In this document: positions 1 to 8,622 of the stretch, piece by piece | How positions within the stretch are numbered: position 1 is the stretch's first letter | Layout of the letters: each line of letters opens with the position of its first letter | Origin: Deltaproteobacteria bacterium | Lineage (GTDB): Bacteria > Myxococcota_A > Polyangia > Polyangiales > Ga0077539 | NCBI GenBank assembly: GCA_030694465.1 | Contig: JAUXYJ010000055.1 | Span: 62,001-126,000, forward strand | Length of the DNA stretch: 64,000 bases | Reading direction: 5' to 3' | Notes under the pieces: model-generated | The model's database searches: none | What the model was told of the DNA's origin: nothing | Seen by the model: only the letters and a program-made list of their open reading frames with translations | Made by a program: the position numbers and the translations under genes

Positions 1-429
1 CGGGCCCCCGCCGAGCGCCCACACACCGCGCGTACGGTCGGGATTGTGTTGGGCTCACTGGCGGTGGCGAGCGCCGGAGTCGCCGCGGCGCTCTACGTGT
101 TTGCTCAGGGATTTTACGAGTCAAGTCGCCGAGACTGCGGAGACCTCGCCCACGTGGTCAACCCCAACGCGCCGTGGTGCACAAACTTCGTCGTCAACGA
201 TGTGCAGCTCCGCGCGACGTTGACCAACACGATGCTCTTCTCGTCGATCGCGCTGGCGGTGGGATCTGGAGTCGCGATCGCCGTGGATTTGTCCCAGCCA
301 AACAGCGCTCCGGCGTCTCCCGTGCGGGCCGATCGTAGGGCGATGTTTGCGCTCCATCCTCGCGTGCGGAGCGCCACGGTGTTGCCCTCGAGCGAAGGCG
401 TTACGCTGCTCATTGGAGGCACGCTGTGA
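1..429 (+). CDS. C-terminal part of a membrane protein (5' end outside window)
   Basis: The frame is open from base 1, so the true start lies upstream; a GTG at 46 is an internal candidate only. The visible part has two hydrophobic segments (about residues 13-38 and 75-93 of the visible frame) separated by a soluble loop with two Cys (RDCGD and APWCTN), then a short tail ending in LLIGGTL. This two-helix, Cys-loop, beta-rich tail layout is what I know from the C-termini of myxobacterial PEGA/TPR-type envelope proteins, which usually end in a similar glycine-rich strand. That family assignment is inference, because the N-terminal domain is not in the window. The stop overlaps the GTG of the following lipoprotein gene by 4 bases, so the two are probably co-translated. 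Confidence 0.6.
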   Translation, partial: RAPAERPHTARTVGIVLGSLAVASAGVAAALYVFAQGFYESSRRDCGDLAHVVNPNAPWCTNFVVNDVQLRATLTNTMLFSSIALAVGSGVAIAVDLSQPNSAPASPVRADRRAMFALHPRVRSATVLPSSEGVTLLIGGTL

Positions 430-1520
430 GCCCTCTTCGTGGCACGTGGCTCTCTTTCAGTCTGTGTATTTGCAGCGGATGTGCGTTTGATATCTCCAGG
501 CTCATGCCTCCCCCTGCGGATGGGTCCACCGAAGATCGTGCCGTCATCGATGTGGTCGTGCCACCCAGCGACGTCGCCGACGCGGGCCCCCCGCAGCCCA
601 CCTGTGTCTCTTTGCTTGACCCCATGAACGGCACCCTCATCGGCGGGTCCACCATCATCCGTGGCAACACAGGCCCTGCGCATGCGCTTCGAGATCCTCC
701 TGCGTCGTGCAACGCGAACAGCCGCGGCGCTCCCGAGGTCTACTATGACTACCAAGTGCGCGGCGCGACGGGCGCCATTGTCACGGCGGTGACCGAGGTC
801 CCGACAGAGGGGGGCGCGATGTGTCCTCCACAATTTGACACGGTAGTCTCTCTTTACCGTGGAAATTGCCAGGCAATTGGCGAACTCCTCGGCTGCAACG
901 ATGACAACACGGACCCGGCAAGTTGCTTCTCTGTGGGCTCGCGCGCGTCGACGTCCATGTCGCTCATGCAGGGCGACCGGATGGTTGTCGTGGTGGACGG
1001 TTACCAAGCCAACAGTGGGCCCTACACGCTGACGATCGCAGAGAACGTGCTGAGCGAGGTCGCGCCCTTGCTGACCCCGCAGAGCACTGTCTGTGCTTGC
1101 CCGGCGACGCGCCCCACGGTGACGACCAGCGTGCCGCTCTTTGAGCCTGCACAGATGAACCATTTGTTCTCGAACACGGCCCCTGTGACGGGCGGGACTC
1201 GGAGTTTTCCGAGCGGGGGGCGCTTGGTCGGGGTCGCGCTTGAGCTTGGGCTTCGGCGCAATGATTTTGCGACCGTGCCGGCGTGTCGCACGTTCGCCGC
1301 GACGTTTGATCTCTCGTTTGCGGGCACCAACGTGCGGGCATTTACCGTGGATTCTTCCACGGATATCACACGCACTCGGCGGCTGATCTACCGCGCGGCC
1401 GGAGACATCGCGTTGCCCACCTCGGTGGTCCAGCTTCGCATGCGCCCACTCCCGATGCCCGCGGCGGCGTGCATGGTCGAGATTGTCACCGGCAACGTGC
1501 ACGTCGTGACCGGCGCCTGA
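426..1520 (+). CDS. Putative lipoprotein with PPC-like domain
   Basis: The GTG start overlaps the previous stop by 4 bases. A short N-terminus (MSPLRGTWLSFSLCICSGC) gives a type II signal peptide with a lipobox ending at Cys19, so the protein should be lipid-anchored in the envelope. After a low-complexity Pro/Asp linker, about residues 58-205 resemble a pre-peptidase C-terminal (PPC)-like beta-sandwich: the phrase YYDYQVRG, a middle GNCQAIGELLGCNDDN and a closing SGPYTLTIAEN are typical of this fold. The second half (about 215-364) is another beta-rich region with Cys pairs that I do not recognise. No catalytic motif is visible. The same CNDD hallmark recurs in the Cys-rich lipoprotein at 30538-33474, so both may use the same surface fold. 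Function unknown. Confidence 0.7.
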   Translation: MSPLRGTWLSFSLCICSGCAFDISRLMPPPADGSTEDRAVIDVVVPPSDVADAGPPQPTCVSLLDPMNGTLIGGSTIIRGNTGPAHALRDPPASCNANSRGAPEVYYDYQVRGATGAIVTAVTEVPTEGGAMCPPQFDTVVSLYRGNCQAIGELLGCNDDNTDPASCFSVGSRASTSMSLMQGDRMVVVVDGYQANSGPYTLTIAENVLSEVAPLLTPQSTVCACPATRPTVTTSVPLFEPAQMNHLFSNTAPVTGGTRSFPSGGRLVGVALELGLRRNDFATVPACRTFAATFDLSFAGTNVRAFTVDSSTDITRTRRLIYRAAGDIALPTSVVQLRMRPLPMPAAACMVEIVTGNVHVVTGA

Positions 1521-1568
1521 CGCGACTGGCGCTTTGCATCCACGCTCGTTGCGACTATTCAATGCGAC

Positions 1569-2156
1569 ATGAACGGCTCAAGACCTCGTGAATTCGTCGC
1601 GTCGGTGTGTGTGTTTTGTGGGAGCTCTCAGCGTGTAAATCCCGAGTATTTCGCGATGGCGCAGGCGGTCGGCGAGCTGCTCGCCGCGCGAAACATTCGG
1701 GTGGTTTACGGAGGCGCGTCGGTCGGGATGATGGGCGCGCTGGCGGACGCTGCGATGGCGCGTGGAGGGGAGGTCTTTGGGGTCATCCCGCACAGCTTGG
1801 ACAAGCGAGAGCTCACGCACCGTGGCCTGAGCGAGCTGCGAATGGTCGAGTCGATGCACGAGCGCAAAGAGGTGATGTTTGCTGCGAGCGATGCGTTTGT
1901 GGCGCTTCCGGGAGGCTACGGCACGCTCGATGAGCTCTTTGAGGCGCTCACCGAACGCCAAATCGGGCTTCATGAAAAGCGAACAGTCCTCGTCGAACGT
2001 GAGGGTTTTTGGAACGGTCTGCAGCAATGGATCGCCCGCGCAGTGCAAGAGCAGTTTGTGCCCGAGCACGTCGCGCGGGCCCTCGAGGTCGTCGAAGGTC
2101 TCGAGGGTCTCGAGGGCTGGCTTGATGGGTTTGTAAGCGCAGGCCAAGCGCGATGA
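1569..2156 (+). CDS. LOG-family cytokinin riboside 5'-monophosphate phosphoribohydrolase
   Basis: A Rossmann-fold protein of 195 residues, the usual size for the LOG/TIGR00730 family. The N-terminus has VCVFCGSS, followed by VVYGGASVGMMGALADAA for nucleotide binding. The family signature PGGxGTxxE is at residues 114-122 (PGGYGTLDE). Known members hydrolyse the N-glycosidic bond of nucleoside 5'-monophosphates, releasing the base and ribose 5-phosphate. In bacteria the physiological substrate is often AMP or a damaged nucleotide rather than a cytokinin. The last codons overlap the ATG of the serine hydrolase by 4 bases, indicating translational coupling. The C-terminus contains a small internal repeat (EGLEGLEG). 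Confidence 0.88.
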   Translation: MNGSRPREFVASVCVFCGSSQRVNPEYFAMAQAVGELLAARNIRVVYGGASVGMMGALADAAMARGGEVFGVIPHSLDKRELTHRGLSELRMVESMHERKEVMFAASDAFVALPGGYGTLDELFEALTERQIGLHEKRTVLVEREGFWNGLQQWIARAVQEQFVPEHVARALEVVEGLEGLEGWLDGFVSAGQAR

Positions 2157-3280
2157 ACCCCGAGCGGACGTTTGAGCACGCGCTCGCGCACATCCGCCGC
2201 GCGCTCCGGGACCGAGTGACCCCAGGGGCGCAGCTTAGCGTGGCATTTCGCAAGCAAAATCACTGGCATCGCGCGAACTTCGCCCTTGGTCACCAGAGCT
2301 ACGATCCCGACGCGCCGCGCGTGACCGAAGCGACACTGTACGACCTCGCGAGCGTGACCAAAGCGATCGTCGCCCTTGCGTTTGTGCGCGTGGCCGACCG
2401 CGAGCGCTTCGCCCTCACCGAGCCTGCGCGCGCGCTCTGGATCGAGAGCAACCGCACGCGCTATGGCGAGGCGACCGTCGACGCGCTGCTCTCCCATCGC
2501 GCGAATCTCGCTGCGTGGAAGCCGCTGTTTGCCAAGGTCAAAGCGATCGAAGCCGGCACCGAGTCTGCGCGAAGCGTGTGCCTTGAGACGCTGTTGCAGA
2601 CCCCCGGCGAGCCCTGGGGAGGACAAGTCTGCTACAGCGACCTGGGCTACATCACCGTGGGAATGGCCCTCGAAGCGCTCGCGAAAGAGTCACTTTCACA
2701 AGTCATTTTGCATGAAATTATCGCTCCCCTTGGGCTCTCCTCCGACGCGCTGGTCTACCGCCCAGTGATCGAAGGCCACAGCGCTCCGTGGGCTCTCGCG
2801 TGTGCGCCGACCGAAGCGTGCGCGTGGCGTGATCGCGTGGTCCATGGCCAAGTTCACGACGAGAACGCCTTCGCGCTCGGCGGCGTCTGTGGCCACGCAG
2901 GGCTGTTTGGCACGGCGCAGACGCTGTGCGATGTGGGTGTCGCGACGCTGGACGCGCTGGCGAATCGCGAGCGCGCGTGGCTTTCGGCTGTGCGTGTTGA
3001 GTCCATGATCGCTGCGCGCCCCGGCGGGTCGCATCGCCTCGGGTGGGACGGCAAGAGCGCGCAGGGCTCGAGCGCGGGCACACGCGCGAGCGCGCGGACC
3101 TTTGGGCATCTCGGCTTTACGGGGACCATGCTCTGGTGTGATCCAGACGCCGAGGTCGCCGTCGCGCTCGTCACCAATCGCGTGCATCCGACAAGAGAAA
3201 ACCAGGGCATCCGTACGCTGCGTCCGCTCGTCATGGACGCGGTCCTGCATGCCTGCGCGGCGCCCTTAGGGGGAGGCTGA
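2153..3280 (+). CDS. Beta-lactamase-family serine hydrolase (class C / AmpC-like fold)
   Basis: A 375-residue protein with the penicillin-binding/esterase motifs in order: the nucleophile SxxK at residues 67-70 (SVTK), the Y-x-x motif as YSD at 161-163, and HxG in place of KTG at 319-321 (HLG, in the context FGHLGFTGT). Such proteins act as D-aminopeptidases, esterases or DD-peptidases; the substrate cannot be told from sequence. No signal peptide is obvious, so it may be cytoplasmic. It is coupled to the LOG-family gene by a 4-base ATGA overlap. Its 3' end overlaps the convergent lipoprotein gene by 15 bases. Confidence 0.88.
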   Translation: MNPERTFEHALAHIRRALRDRVTPGAQLSVAFRKQNHWHRANFALGHQSYDPDAPRVTEATLYDLASVTKAIVALAFVRVADRERFALTEPARALWIESNRTRYGEATVDALLSHRANLAAWKPLFAKVKAIEAGTESARSVCLETLLQTPGEPWGGQVCYSDLGYITVGMALEALAKESLSQVILHEIIAPLGLSSDALVYRPVIEGHSAPWALACAPTEACAWRDRVVHGQVHDENAFALGGVCGHAGLFGTAQTLCDVGVATLDALANRERAWLSAVRVESMIAARPGGSHRLGWDGKSAQGSSAGTRASARTFGHLGFTGTMLWCDPDAEVAVALVTNRVHPTRENQGIRTLRPLVMDAVLHACAAPLGGG

Positions 3281-5074
3281 CCTTGCGCTCTGCGACGGAC
3301 ATGGCCAAGCGGCGGCAGGCAGCGCCGTAGCTGCCACGGCGCCCAACCGCACGGTGCCCACTGTGAGCGCGAGCGTGGGCGAGAGCGCGGGCTCAATCGG
3401 TCTCAGTTGCACGCGGTGGAGGTCTTGCATCGCGCGAAGGGTGGCGTCGTGCGCGAGGAGCGCGAGCTCGCTCGGGGCCTCGCCGTTTTGCGCGCAGTAC
3501 GCTTGGACCATGGCCGCGAGCCCTGGGCCGGCTTGCGTGCCGACCCAGGTGCCCTGGGTGCGTGTGTCACTGGGAGCGTCTTGCGTTGCTGCCATCGCGG
3601 CGCGTGCGTCCACGACAAGGTTTCGCATCTGCACGCTCCGGTGCGCGACCGCTGAGCGCATTTCGCGGCCAAGATCGCCCGCAATGACGGCGATTTCATT
3701 GCGAAAATCACTGGGAAGAGTCATCCCATCGAGCGTGACCCTTCGCACCGCTACGCCGCGTTGCAGCAGCGCGTCGTCGATGCCCTCGGCCAACAGATCG
3801 TTCTCGCGCGAGGCCGCCACTTGCGCGCGGGGGCCATGGGGCAACTGCAAGAGCGTCTGGGCGAGAGCCTCCGCGCGCGCGAGGGTGGTCGGTGTCGCGA
3901 GGCGCACGGCCGCGCCGGTCTGCTCAACCCCAGGCGGCGCTGCAAGCAGGTACAGGCTCACGCCCAGGCTCTGTGCACGAATGGCGGCCGCAGCGGCGAA
4001 GTCTTCGCGCGTAGGGCCCACCACCGCGCGCGCGCCGCGTTGATACAGTCGTTCGAGCGCTGGAGCGCTCTGGTCCGGGGTTTCGCCCTCGTCTTCGATC
4101 GCGAGTCGCACCTCGCGGTACTGCGCAACGACCCGCTGCGCACCTCGGATGATGCTGGTCCCAAGGACCGCGCGAGGGCCACTGAGGGGCGCCAGGATCC
4201 CGAGGATCGCGACGGTACTGCGCGCCTCGCTCTGCGCCCGCTCTGCGGCGCGGTCGTCCGGAAGATCCGCAAACCAAGCGAGATATCTCGCGACCTCGTT
4301 GCGCTCGCGCGCGAGCAAGAGCAGCCGCTCGGCGAGGATCCGTCGGAGCGAAGAGCCCGCGACGGACTGATCGATCGCGTCGGTGAGCGCGTGCAGATCG
4401 GTGACGCGGTTGCCTGTGGCCAACACCAAACGCTGGCGAAGCGCCGAGTCTTCGCAGCGCAGGCCCGTTCGGATCCAAGGGACTCCGTGGTTCTCTGCGC
4501 GCTCGACCGACGCGAGGGCGCGCGTAAGCGTACGGATCGCCTCGCTAGGCGCCTCGATGGAGGGCGCGCACTCGGCCACGGCGCACGCGAGCTCCACGGT
4601 CTCTGCGGGGTCAGGTCGCGAGCCAAGCATGCCCATCAAACGCGACTGCGCCGCACGCATGAGCGCCCGATGGTCGCCCGTGTTGGACGTCCGAAGTGCT
4701 CCGCGAACATCGAGTAATCCTCGCAAATATTCACGCTGAATCGCGACGGTGGGGTCCGAGGATTCGACCGGCATGACCAAGACCCTTCGGGCCTCGTCGA
4801 CACGATCGCTCGCGACGAGCACCCGCACCAAGAGCGTCTGAGTCAGCGGCGCGAGGGGGTCGGTGGGCTGTGTTTGCAACAACGACGTGAGTGACTGCCG
4901 CGCGCGCGCCAAGGCCTCGTCGCTGCCGTCGAGCGCATCCCGCTGCGCGGCCGCAAGTGTTCGATCGACCTGAGAATTGACTGACACGAGCGTGACAGGC
5001 CGGGTCCGTGTGGTGCTGCTCGAGCACGCCGCGAGGAGCGCAGCGACAGCGCTCATGGTCCAACGCGAGGTCAT
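3266..5074 (-). CDS. LppC/LpoA-like penicillin-binding protein activator lipoprotein
   Basis: I place the start at the ATG at 5074, because it overlaps the stop of the upstream carboxypeptidase by 4 bases and gives a clean lipoprotein signal (MTSRWTMSAVAALLAAC, lipobox Cys17). The longer in-frame start at 5155 would bury this signal. The product is 602 residues. Residues about 30-280 are alpha-helical and repeat-like (TPR type). From about 287 comes a periplasmic substrate-binding fold of the LivJ type, opening with VAILGILAPLSG and continuing with AVLGTSIIRGA. That combination matches the LppC/LpoA family, which in Proteobacteria activates class A penicillin-binding proteins from the outer membrane. 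The function here is inferred from architecture. The adjoining carboxypeptidase could also relate to cell-wall peptides. Confidence 0.78.
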   Translation of the reverse strand: MTSRWTMSAVAALLAACSSSTTRTRPVTLVSVNSQVDRTLAAAQRDALDGSDEALARARQSLTSLLQTQPTDPLAPLTQTLLVRVLVASDRVDEARRVLVMPVESSDPTVAIQREYLRGLLDVRGALRTSNTGDHRALMRAAQSRLMGMLGSRPDPAETVELACAVAECAPSIEAPSEAIRTLTRALASVERAENHGVPWIRTGLRCEDSALRQRLVLATGNRVTDLHALTDAIDQSVAGSSLRRILAERLLLLARERNEVARYLAWFADLPDDRAAERAQSEARSTVAILGILAPLSGPRAVLGTSIIRGAQRVVAQYREVRLAIEDEGETPDQSAPALERLYQRGARAVVGPTREDFAAAAAIRAQSLGVSLYLLAAPPGVEQTGAAVRLATPTTLARAEALAQTLLQLPHGPRAQVAASRENDLLAEGIDDALLQRGVAVRRVTLDGMTLPSDFRNEIAVIAGDLGREMRSAVAHRSVQMRNLVVDARAAMAATQDAPSDTRTQGTWVGTQAGPGLAAMVQAYCAQNGEAPSELALLAHDATLRAMQDLHRVQLRPIEPALSPTLALTVGTVRLGAVAATALPAAAWPCPSQSARSASP

Positions 5075-6798
5075 AGCGCGATGTGACGCGAGCTCTCTCC
5101 GACGCGACAGCTCGCGACGCGCACGGTCACGGGGCCCTCGCCTTGGACAATCCATCGGAGGGTCTTCTCTGAGACGCTGCCGCTGGATCGCTGAAAAAAC
5201 AGCGCAAATGCGCCGCTGTAGAGCCCGCGCCCCCAGCCCTCAAGGTGCCCGACAGGCTGCTTGGCTGTGCGCGAATCGACGAGCGTGCAGCCCTCGTGTC
5301 CCAAGAGCTCTGCGACGAGGGGCTCGTTCCACGGGAGCGGGCGTGAGGAGTCTAGAATGTACGTTGGGAGGTACCCTGTGTTGCGCACCGTCACTTCGAT
5401 CTGCCGCAGTCCTGGTGCAATGGATGTGATCTTTGGAGTATCTAACTCGACGCTCGGGGCGGTCGCCGCTAGGCGCGCGAAGAACGCGCTCTGACGCTCG
5501 CAAACGAGAGGCAATTGCTCAAGCGGCGGGTTGCTCATCCCGACGCGACTGTCGACACCTCCGACCTCGACGGGCCCGAGCTGCGGGTGGTGGACCGCGA
5601 CCCACGGGCGCACGATTCGGCTGTGGTTGTGCGTGCGGTCCCAACGTCCGAGGGCCTGCATTTCGTCACGCGAGAGATGGGTGTAGTGCTCGACGAAGGG
5701 CTTGCGGCGCGCGAAGCCAAGCTGGGCGAAGAGGTCCCAGAGTTCGCACACGAGCGAGACCGCTCCGCGCTGGTGGTAGGCATAGTCCGCGAGGGCGCCG
5801 TGCAGGGGCTTGTCGGGGACGTAGGTAAACTCAGCGAAGCCCGAGACCGTGGGATAGCCCCCGTGCTGCTCGCCCCACTCGGCGACTTGGCGAAAGAGCG
5901 CCAGGTCACTGGGGTTCATTTTGTTGTCGTCGAGCATGCCGTGGGGGCGGATGTAGACCCCACCAAAGGTATGCAAATTGAGCCACGCAAAGATCGTGGG
6001 GTGCTCGGTGACGAACGCGACGATGGCCCGGGACTCGGGCTCGCTTGTGGGATAGCGGCCAGCGCCCTCTTGTCCGGGCTCGGGCTCCCAATGCCAAGGA
6101 AAATTGCGGTTCAAATCGGTGTCATTGTCACCGAGAAAGTACGGGTCTGGCACGGTCTCGCCGTCCCAGTCTTCGATCAAGCCCTCGGGAAACACTTTGT
6201 AAAACGGCCCAGTGTCTTCGAGCGTGCGTGGCAGCATGAGCCCGGCGACGTCGCCGGATTCGACAAACTCTCCGCTGGGATCAAGTCGCCGCATCAAGAG
6301 CGCGAGGCCATCGCCGTCGAGGTCTTGTGGCACCCAGTGTGGGCGGTGAAAATGAGGTCTGCGATCGCGGACGTTAGACCGCACGTACTGCCCCGTTGTG
6401 AGCACCGCCTCTGCGCCATCGGGGCACACGCGCGGGAGCACAAACACTCGCAGCCCGCGCAGGCGCTCGCGCAGCGCGTGGGGCAGGGACTCTGACACGG
6501 ACGCGGGGTCGACGTGGAGCCTGATAAAATCCTCGGCGATCGCGAGAGCGACCGAGCTCCCGCTGAGCTCTGTCGCGTGCATGTTGGCGTCGACCCAGAC
6601 GCTGGGCCGCGCGCGATCGGGCTCTTCGCCGAGCTCGAGGAGCCAGAGTTCGCGACCCTCGACGCTCTGTCCTAGGGTGCGCAACCGCGCGATCGTGGGG
6701 TAGGCCTCGCACCATGCGTGAAGTTGCGCGGTGAGCTCGTCGTAGCGAAGAAAATTCTGCCGAAATCCGAGGTTCAGCGAGGCCAAGGGCACAGTCAT
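5071..6798 (-). CDS. M14-family zinc carboxypeptidase
   Basis: The start is taken at the ATG at 6798 (MTVPLASLNLGF); the in-frame upstream codon at 6819 adds only seven unconvincing residues. The product is 575 residues. The zinc ligands of the M14 family are visible: H74 and E77 (in NMHATELSG) and H276 (in NLHTFGG). A candidate catalytic Glu is E352 in VCELWD. About residues 15-400 make the peptidase domain and the rest is a beta-rich tail. I see no signal peptide, although the partner gene encodes a lipoprotein. Members remove C-terminal residues from peptides. The gene is the first of a two-gene minus-strand unit with the LppC-like gene. Confidence 0.87.
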   Translation of the reverse strand: MTVPLASLNLGFRQNFLRYDELTAQLHAWCEAYPTIARLRTLGQSVEGRELWLLELGEEPDRARPSVWVDANMHATELSGSSVALAIAEDFIRLHVDPASVSESLPHALRERLRGLRVFVLPRVCPDGAEAVLTTGQYVRSNVRDRRPHFHRPHWVPQDLDGDGLALLMRRLDPSGEFVESGDVAGLMLPRTLEDTGPFYKVFPEGLIEDWDGETVPDPYFLGDNDTDLNRNFPWHWEPEPGQEGAGRYPTSEPESRAIVAFVTEHPTIFAWLNLHTFGGVYIRPHGMLDDNKMNPSDLALFRQVAEWGEQHGGYPTVSGFAEFTYVPDKPLHGALADYAYHQRGAVSLVCELWDLFAQLGFARRKPFVEHYTHLSRDEMQALGRWDRTHNHSRIVRPWVAVHHPQLGPVEVGGVDSRVGMSNPPLEQLPLVCERQSAFFARLAATAPSVELDTPKITSIAPGLRQIEVTVRNTGYLPTYILDSSRPLPWNEPLVAELLGHEGCTLVDSRTAKQPVGHLEGWGRGLYSGAFALFFQRSSGSVSEKTLRWIVQGEGPVTVRVASCRVGESSRHIAL

Positions 6799-6988
6799 GG
6801 GTTCACCCGATGGGCACACGCGCTGTGAGCAGAAAGTGTGCGCAGAATTAGGTCATGTGAGGACGCGAAACGGCGGGGAGTATGCCCTGTCTTGCGTACT
6901 TCACGAGGGTCGTTTGCGTCGACCATTGCGCGGGCTGATCGCCCCAGGGGGCTGGGAGGGTGGTAGAACCCCCACGAAGAGGTTTGCG

Positions 6989-8500
6989 ATGATGCAGAGA
7001 CTAATCCCACTCACCCTTATTGCCTCGTTGGCGGCAGCGTGCGGCCGAACCAATCTTTCCGAGCCACGTCTCGATGGCGCGTGCGACGGGGGCGTATGTC
7101 AGCCCGATGCGCAGCGACCAGACGTCATTACGAATCTCGACGTGGTCGACCGCGACGAGATGATTGACCCGATGGATGTGGTGGACGTCGCGACCGATCG
7201 CGTAGTGCCCGACACCCGCGTGCCGCGATGTGGCGACAGCATTCTGGATCCTGGCGAGAGCTGCGACGATGGCAACAACGTCAACGGTGACGGATGCTCG
7301 TCGACGTGCCGCTACGAGGCGCGCTGCGGAGATGGACGTAGAGACCCCGGCGAGGTCTGTGACGACGGAAACAACCGCTCGGGCGACGGATGCCGAAGCG
7401 ATTGTCTGAGCGATGAGCGATGCGGAAACATGATCGTCGACACAGTCCGTGGCGAGGTCTGTGACGGCACGCCGGGCTGCGCTGCGGACTGCCGATCGCT
7501 CTTGCTCTGCGGCAATGGTCGGGTTGACCCCGGCGAGCGCTGCGATGACGGAAACACCACCCGCTGGGACGGCTGCGCGCCCGACTGCCAGGTCGAGCAG
7601 GGCTTGGTGATGGACGCGTTCTTTTTTAACGGCGTGAGCAGCTCGATTGGCTGTGATTTTAGCGGCGATGGACGACCGGACAACGCGTTTGGCGCGGCGC
7701 TCGGAGACTCGCTCGGCGTGATTAACACGGCGATTAACAACGGGATCTCGAACGGCAATGTGCTGTTGCAGTTTACGTTCGCGGGCCTCGACGATCCGCT
7801 GGGGGTCAACGACAACGACGTGCGCGTTGGGTTTACCCAAGGGGTCGATGGCGACATGGACCGGCTCAACAACCGTGACCCCGGAAATCCCCAGCGGATC
7901 GCCCGCTCTGCGCTCAACATGATGGGCCTGCCCAACGCCAACTATCAGAGCCAAATCGTGATGAGCGCCATCCGCGGTGGCCCTGAGGACATCGAGCTCA
8001 ATCTCCCGAGCCCCGTCATGGGAATGAACTTCGCGTTTCGCGTCCGTCGCTCAAGAATTACCGGGCAATTGATGAACGCGGGCGGGCGCATTTCGGCCAT
8101 TGACCGTGGTGTGTTGTGCGGGGCTGTGCCCCTCAGGGACCTGTCGACAATCCCGAATTTCTTCGAGCTTCTTACGACGGGCGGCCGCCCCGGCCCAACG
8201 CGCAGCACGCTTCTTGAAGCGATGATCGGCGGCTATTCGGTGAGGATTCCGTTTGTGAACATCTCGATCAACGTGGGACCCAGCCGCGCGGACATCGACC
8301 TTGACGGCGATGGCCTCGAGCAGGTGATCGCGACGCCAGGCAACCTCACGATGCCGCCCCAAATCACTGGCTGCGTGGACGGCGACGGCACGCGGATCAT
8401 GGGCCGCATGTGCATCAACGACCCGCGCATGCAGGACGCGTTTAGCGCGACGTTTCGCTTTAACGGCGTCAACTTTCGCCCCGTCGGCGTCGGCGGCTGA
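6989..8500 (+). CDS. Lipoprotein with Myxococcus-type Cys-rich (DUF4215) repeats
   Basis: The ATG at 6989 follows an AGAGG Shine-Dalgarno and gives a clear lipobox (MMQRLIPLTLIASLAAAC, Cys18); the longer frame from 6797 has no export signal. The 503-residue product has an acidic linker, then about residues 80-200 with four Cys-rich units: CGDSILDPGESCDDGNN, CGDGRRDPGEVCDDGNN, a divergent third (CGNMIVDTVRGEVCDG) and CGNGRVDPGERCDDGN. These match the DUF4215 repeat common in myxobacterial surface proteins. The C-terminal 300 residues are a beta-rich domain (starting FFFNGVSSSIGCDFSGDG) without a recognised motif. Likely a surface-anchored structural or adhesive protein. The upstream 190-base gap is divergent with the carboxypeptidase gene and must hold its promoter. 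Confidence 0.85.
   Translation: MMQRLIPLTLIASLAAACGRTNLSEPRLDGACDGGVCQPDAQRPDVITNLDVVDRDEMIDPMDVVDVATDRVVPDTRVPRCGDSILDPGESCDDGNNVNGDGCSSTCRYEARCGDGRRDPGEVCDDGNNRSGDGCRSDCLSDERCGNMIVDTVRGEVCDGTPGCAADCRSLLLCGNGRVDPGERCDDGNTTRWDGCAPDCQVEQGLVMDAFFFNGVSSSIGCDFSGDGRPDNAFGAALGDSLGVINTAINNGISNGNVLLQFTFAGLDDPLGVNDNDVRVGFTQGVDGDMDRLNNRDPGNPQRIARSALNMMGLPNANYQSQIVMSAIRGGPEDIELNLPSPVMGMNFAFRVRRSRITGQLMNAGGRISAIDRGVLCGAVPLRDLSTIPNFFELLTTGGRPGPTRSTLLEAMIGGYSVRIPFVNISINVGPSRADIDLDGDGLEQVIATPGNLTMPPQITGCVDGDGTRIMGRMCINDPRMQDAFSATFRFNGVNFRPVGVGG
7228..7590 (+). repeat. Four DUF4215-type Cys-rich repeats inside the lipoprotein gene
   Basis: Four units built on CGDG/CGNG-x-DPGE-x-CDDGN-x-x-DGC-x-x-x-C lie in tandem. 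The third is degenerate, lacking the CDDGN turn and the DGC. The conserved Asp and Cys suggest a disulfide-stabilised small domain. Boundaries are approximate. Confidence 0.85.
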
Positions 8501-8593
8501 AGCGTGCGCAGGGGGCGCGCGTGATTCATCGGCACAATGGGGTGTGATTTCGCTGTCATGAGTTGCACCAGAAGCTGGTCGCTTCGTTGCAGC

Positions 8594-8617
8594 AAGGGGC
8601 CATCTGTGGTCCCTTTT
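8594..8617 (+). terminator. Strong hairpin with T-tail, 5 bases upstream of a start codon
   Basis: A 9-bp stem (AAGGGGCCA with TGGTCCCTT, one G-T pair), a four-base loop TCTG, then a run of four T at 8614-8617 whose first two bases are shared with the stem. It has the form of an intrinsic terminator for the lipoprotein gene ending at 8500. It ends only five bases before the ATG at 8623. Confidence 0.7.
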
Positions 8618-8622
8618 AGGTC

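Noticed and set aside
114..1562. 482-codon open frame on the minus strand
   Set aside because: High-GC shadow of the two real genes at 1-429 and 426-1520, which have export signals and coherent composition; the antisense product is Arg/His-rich with no motif.
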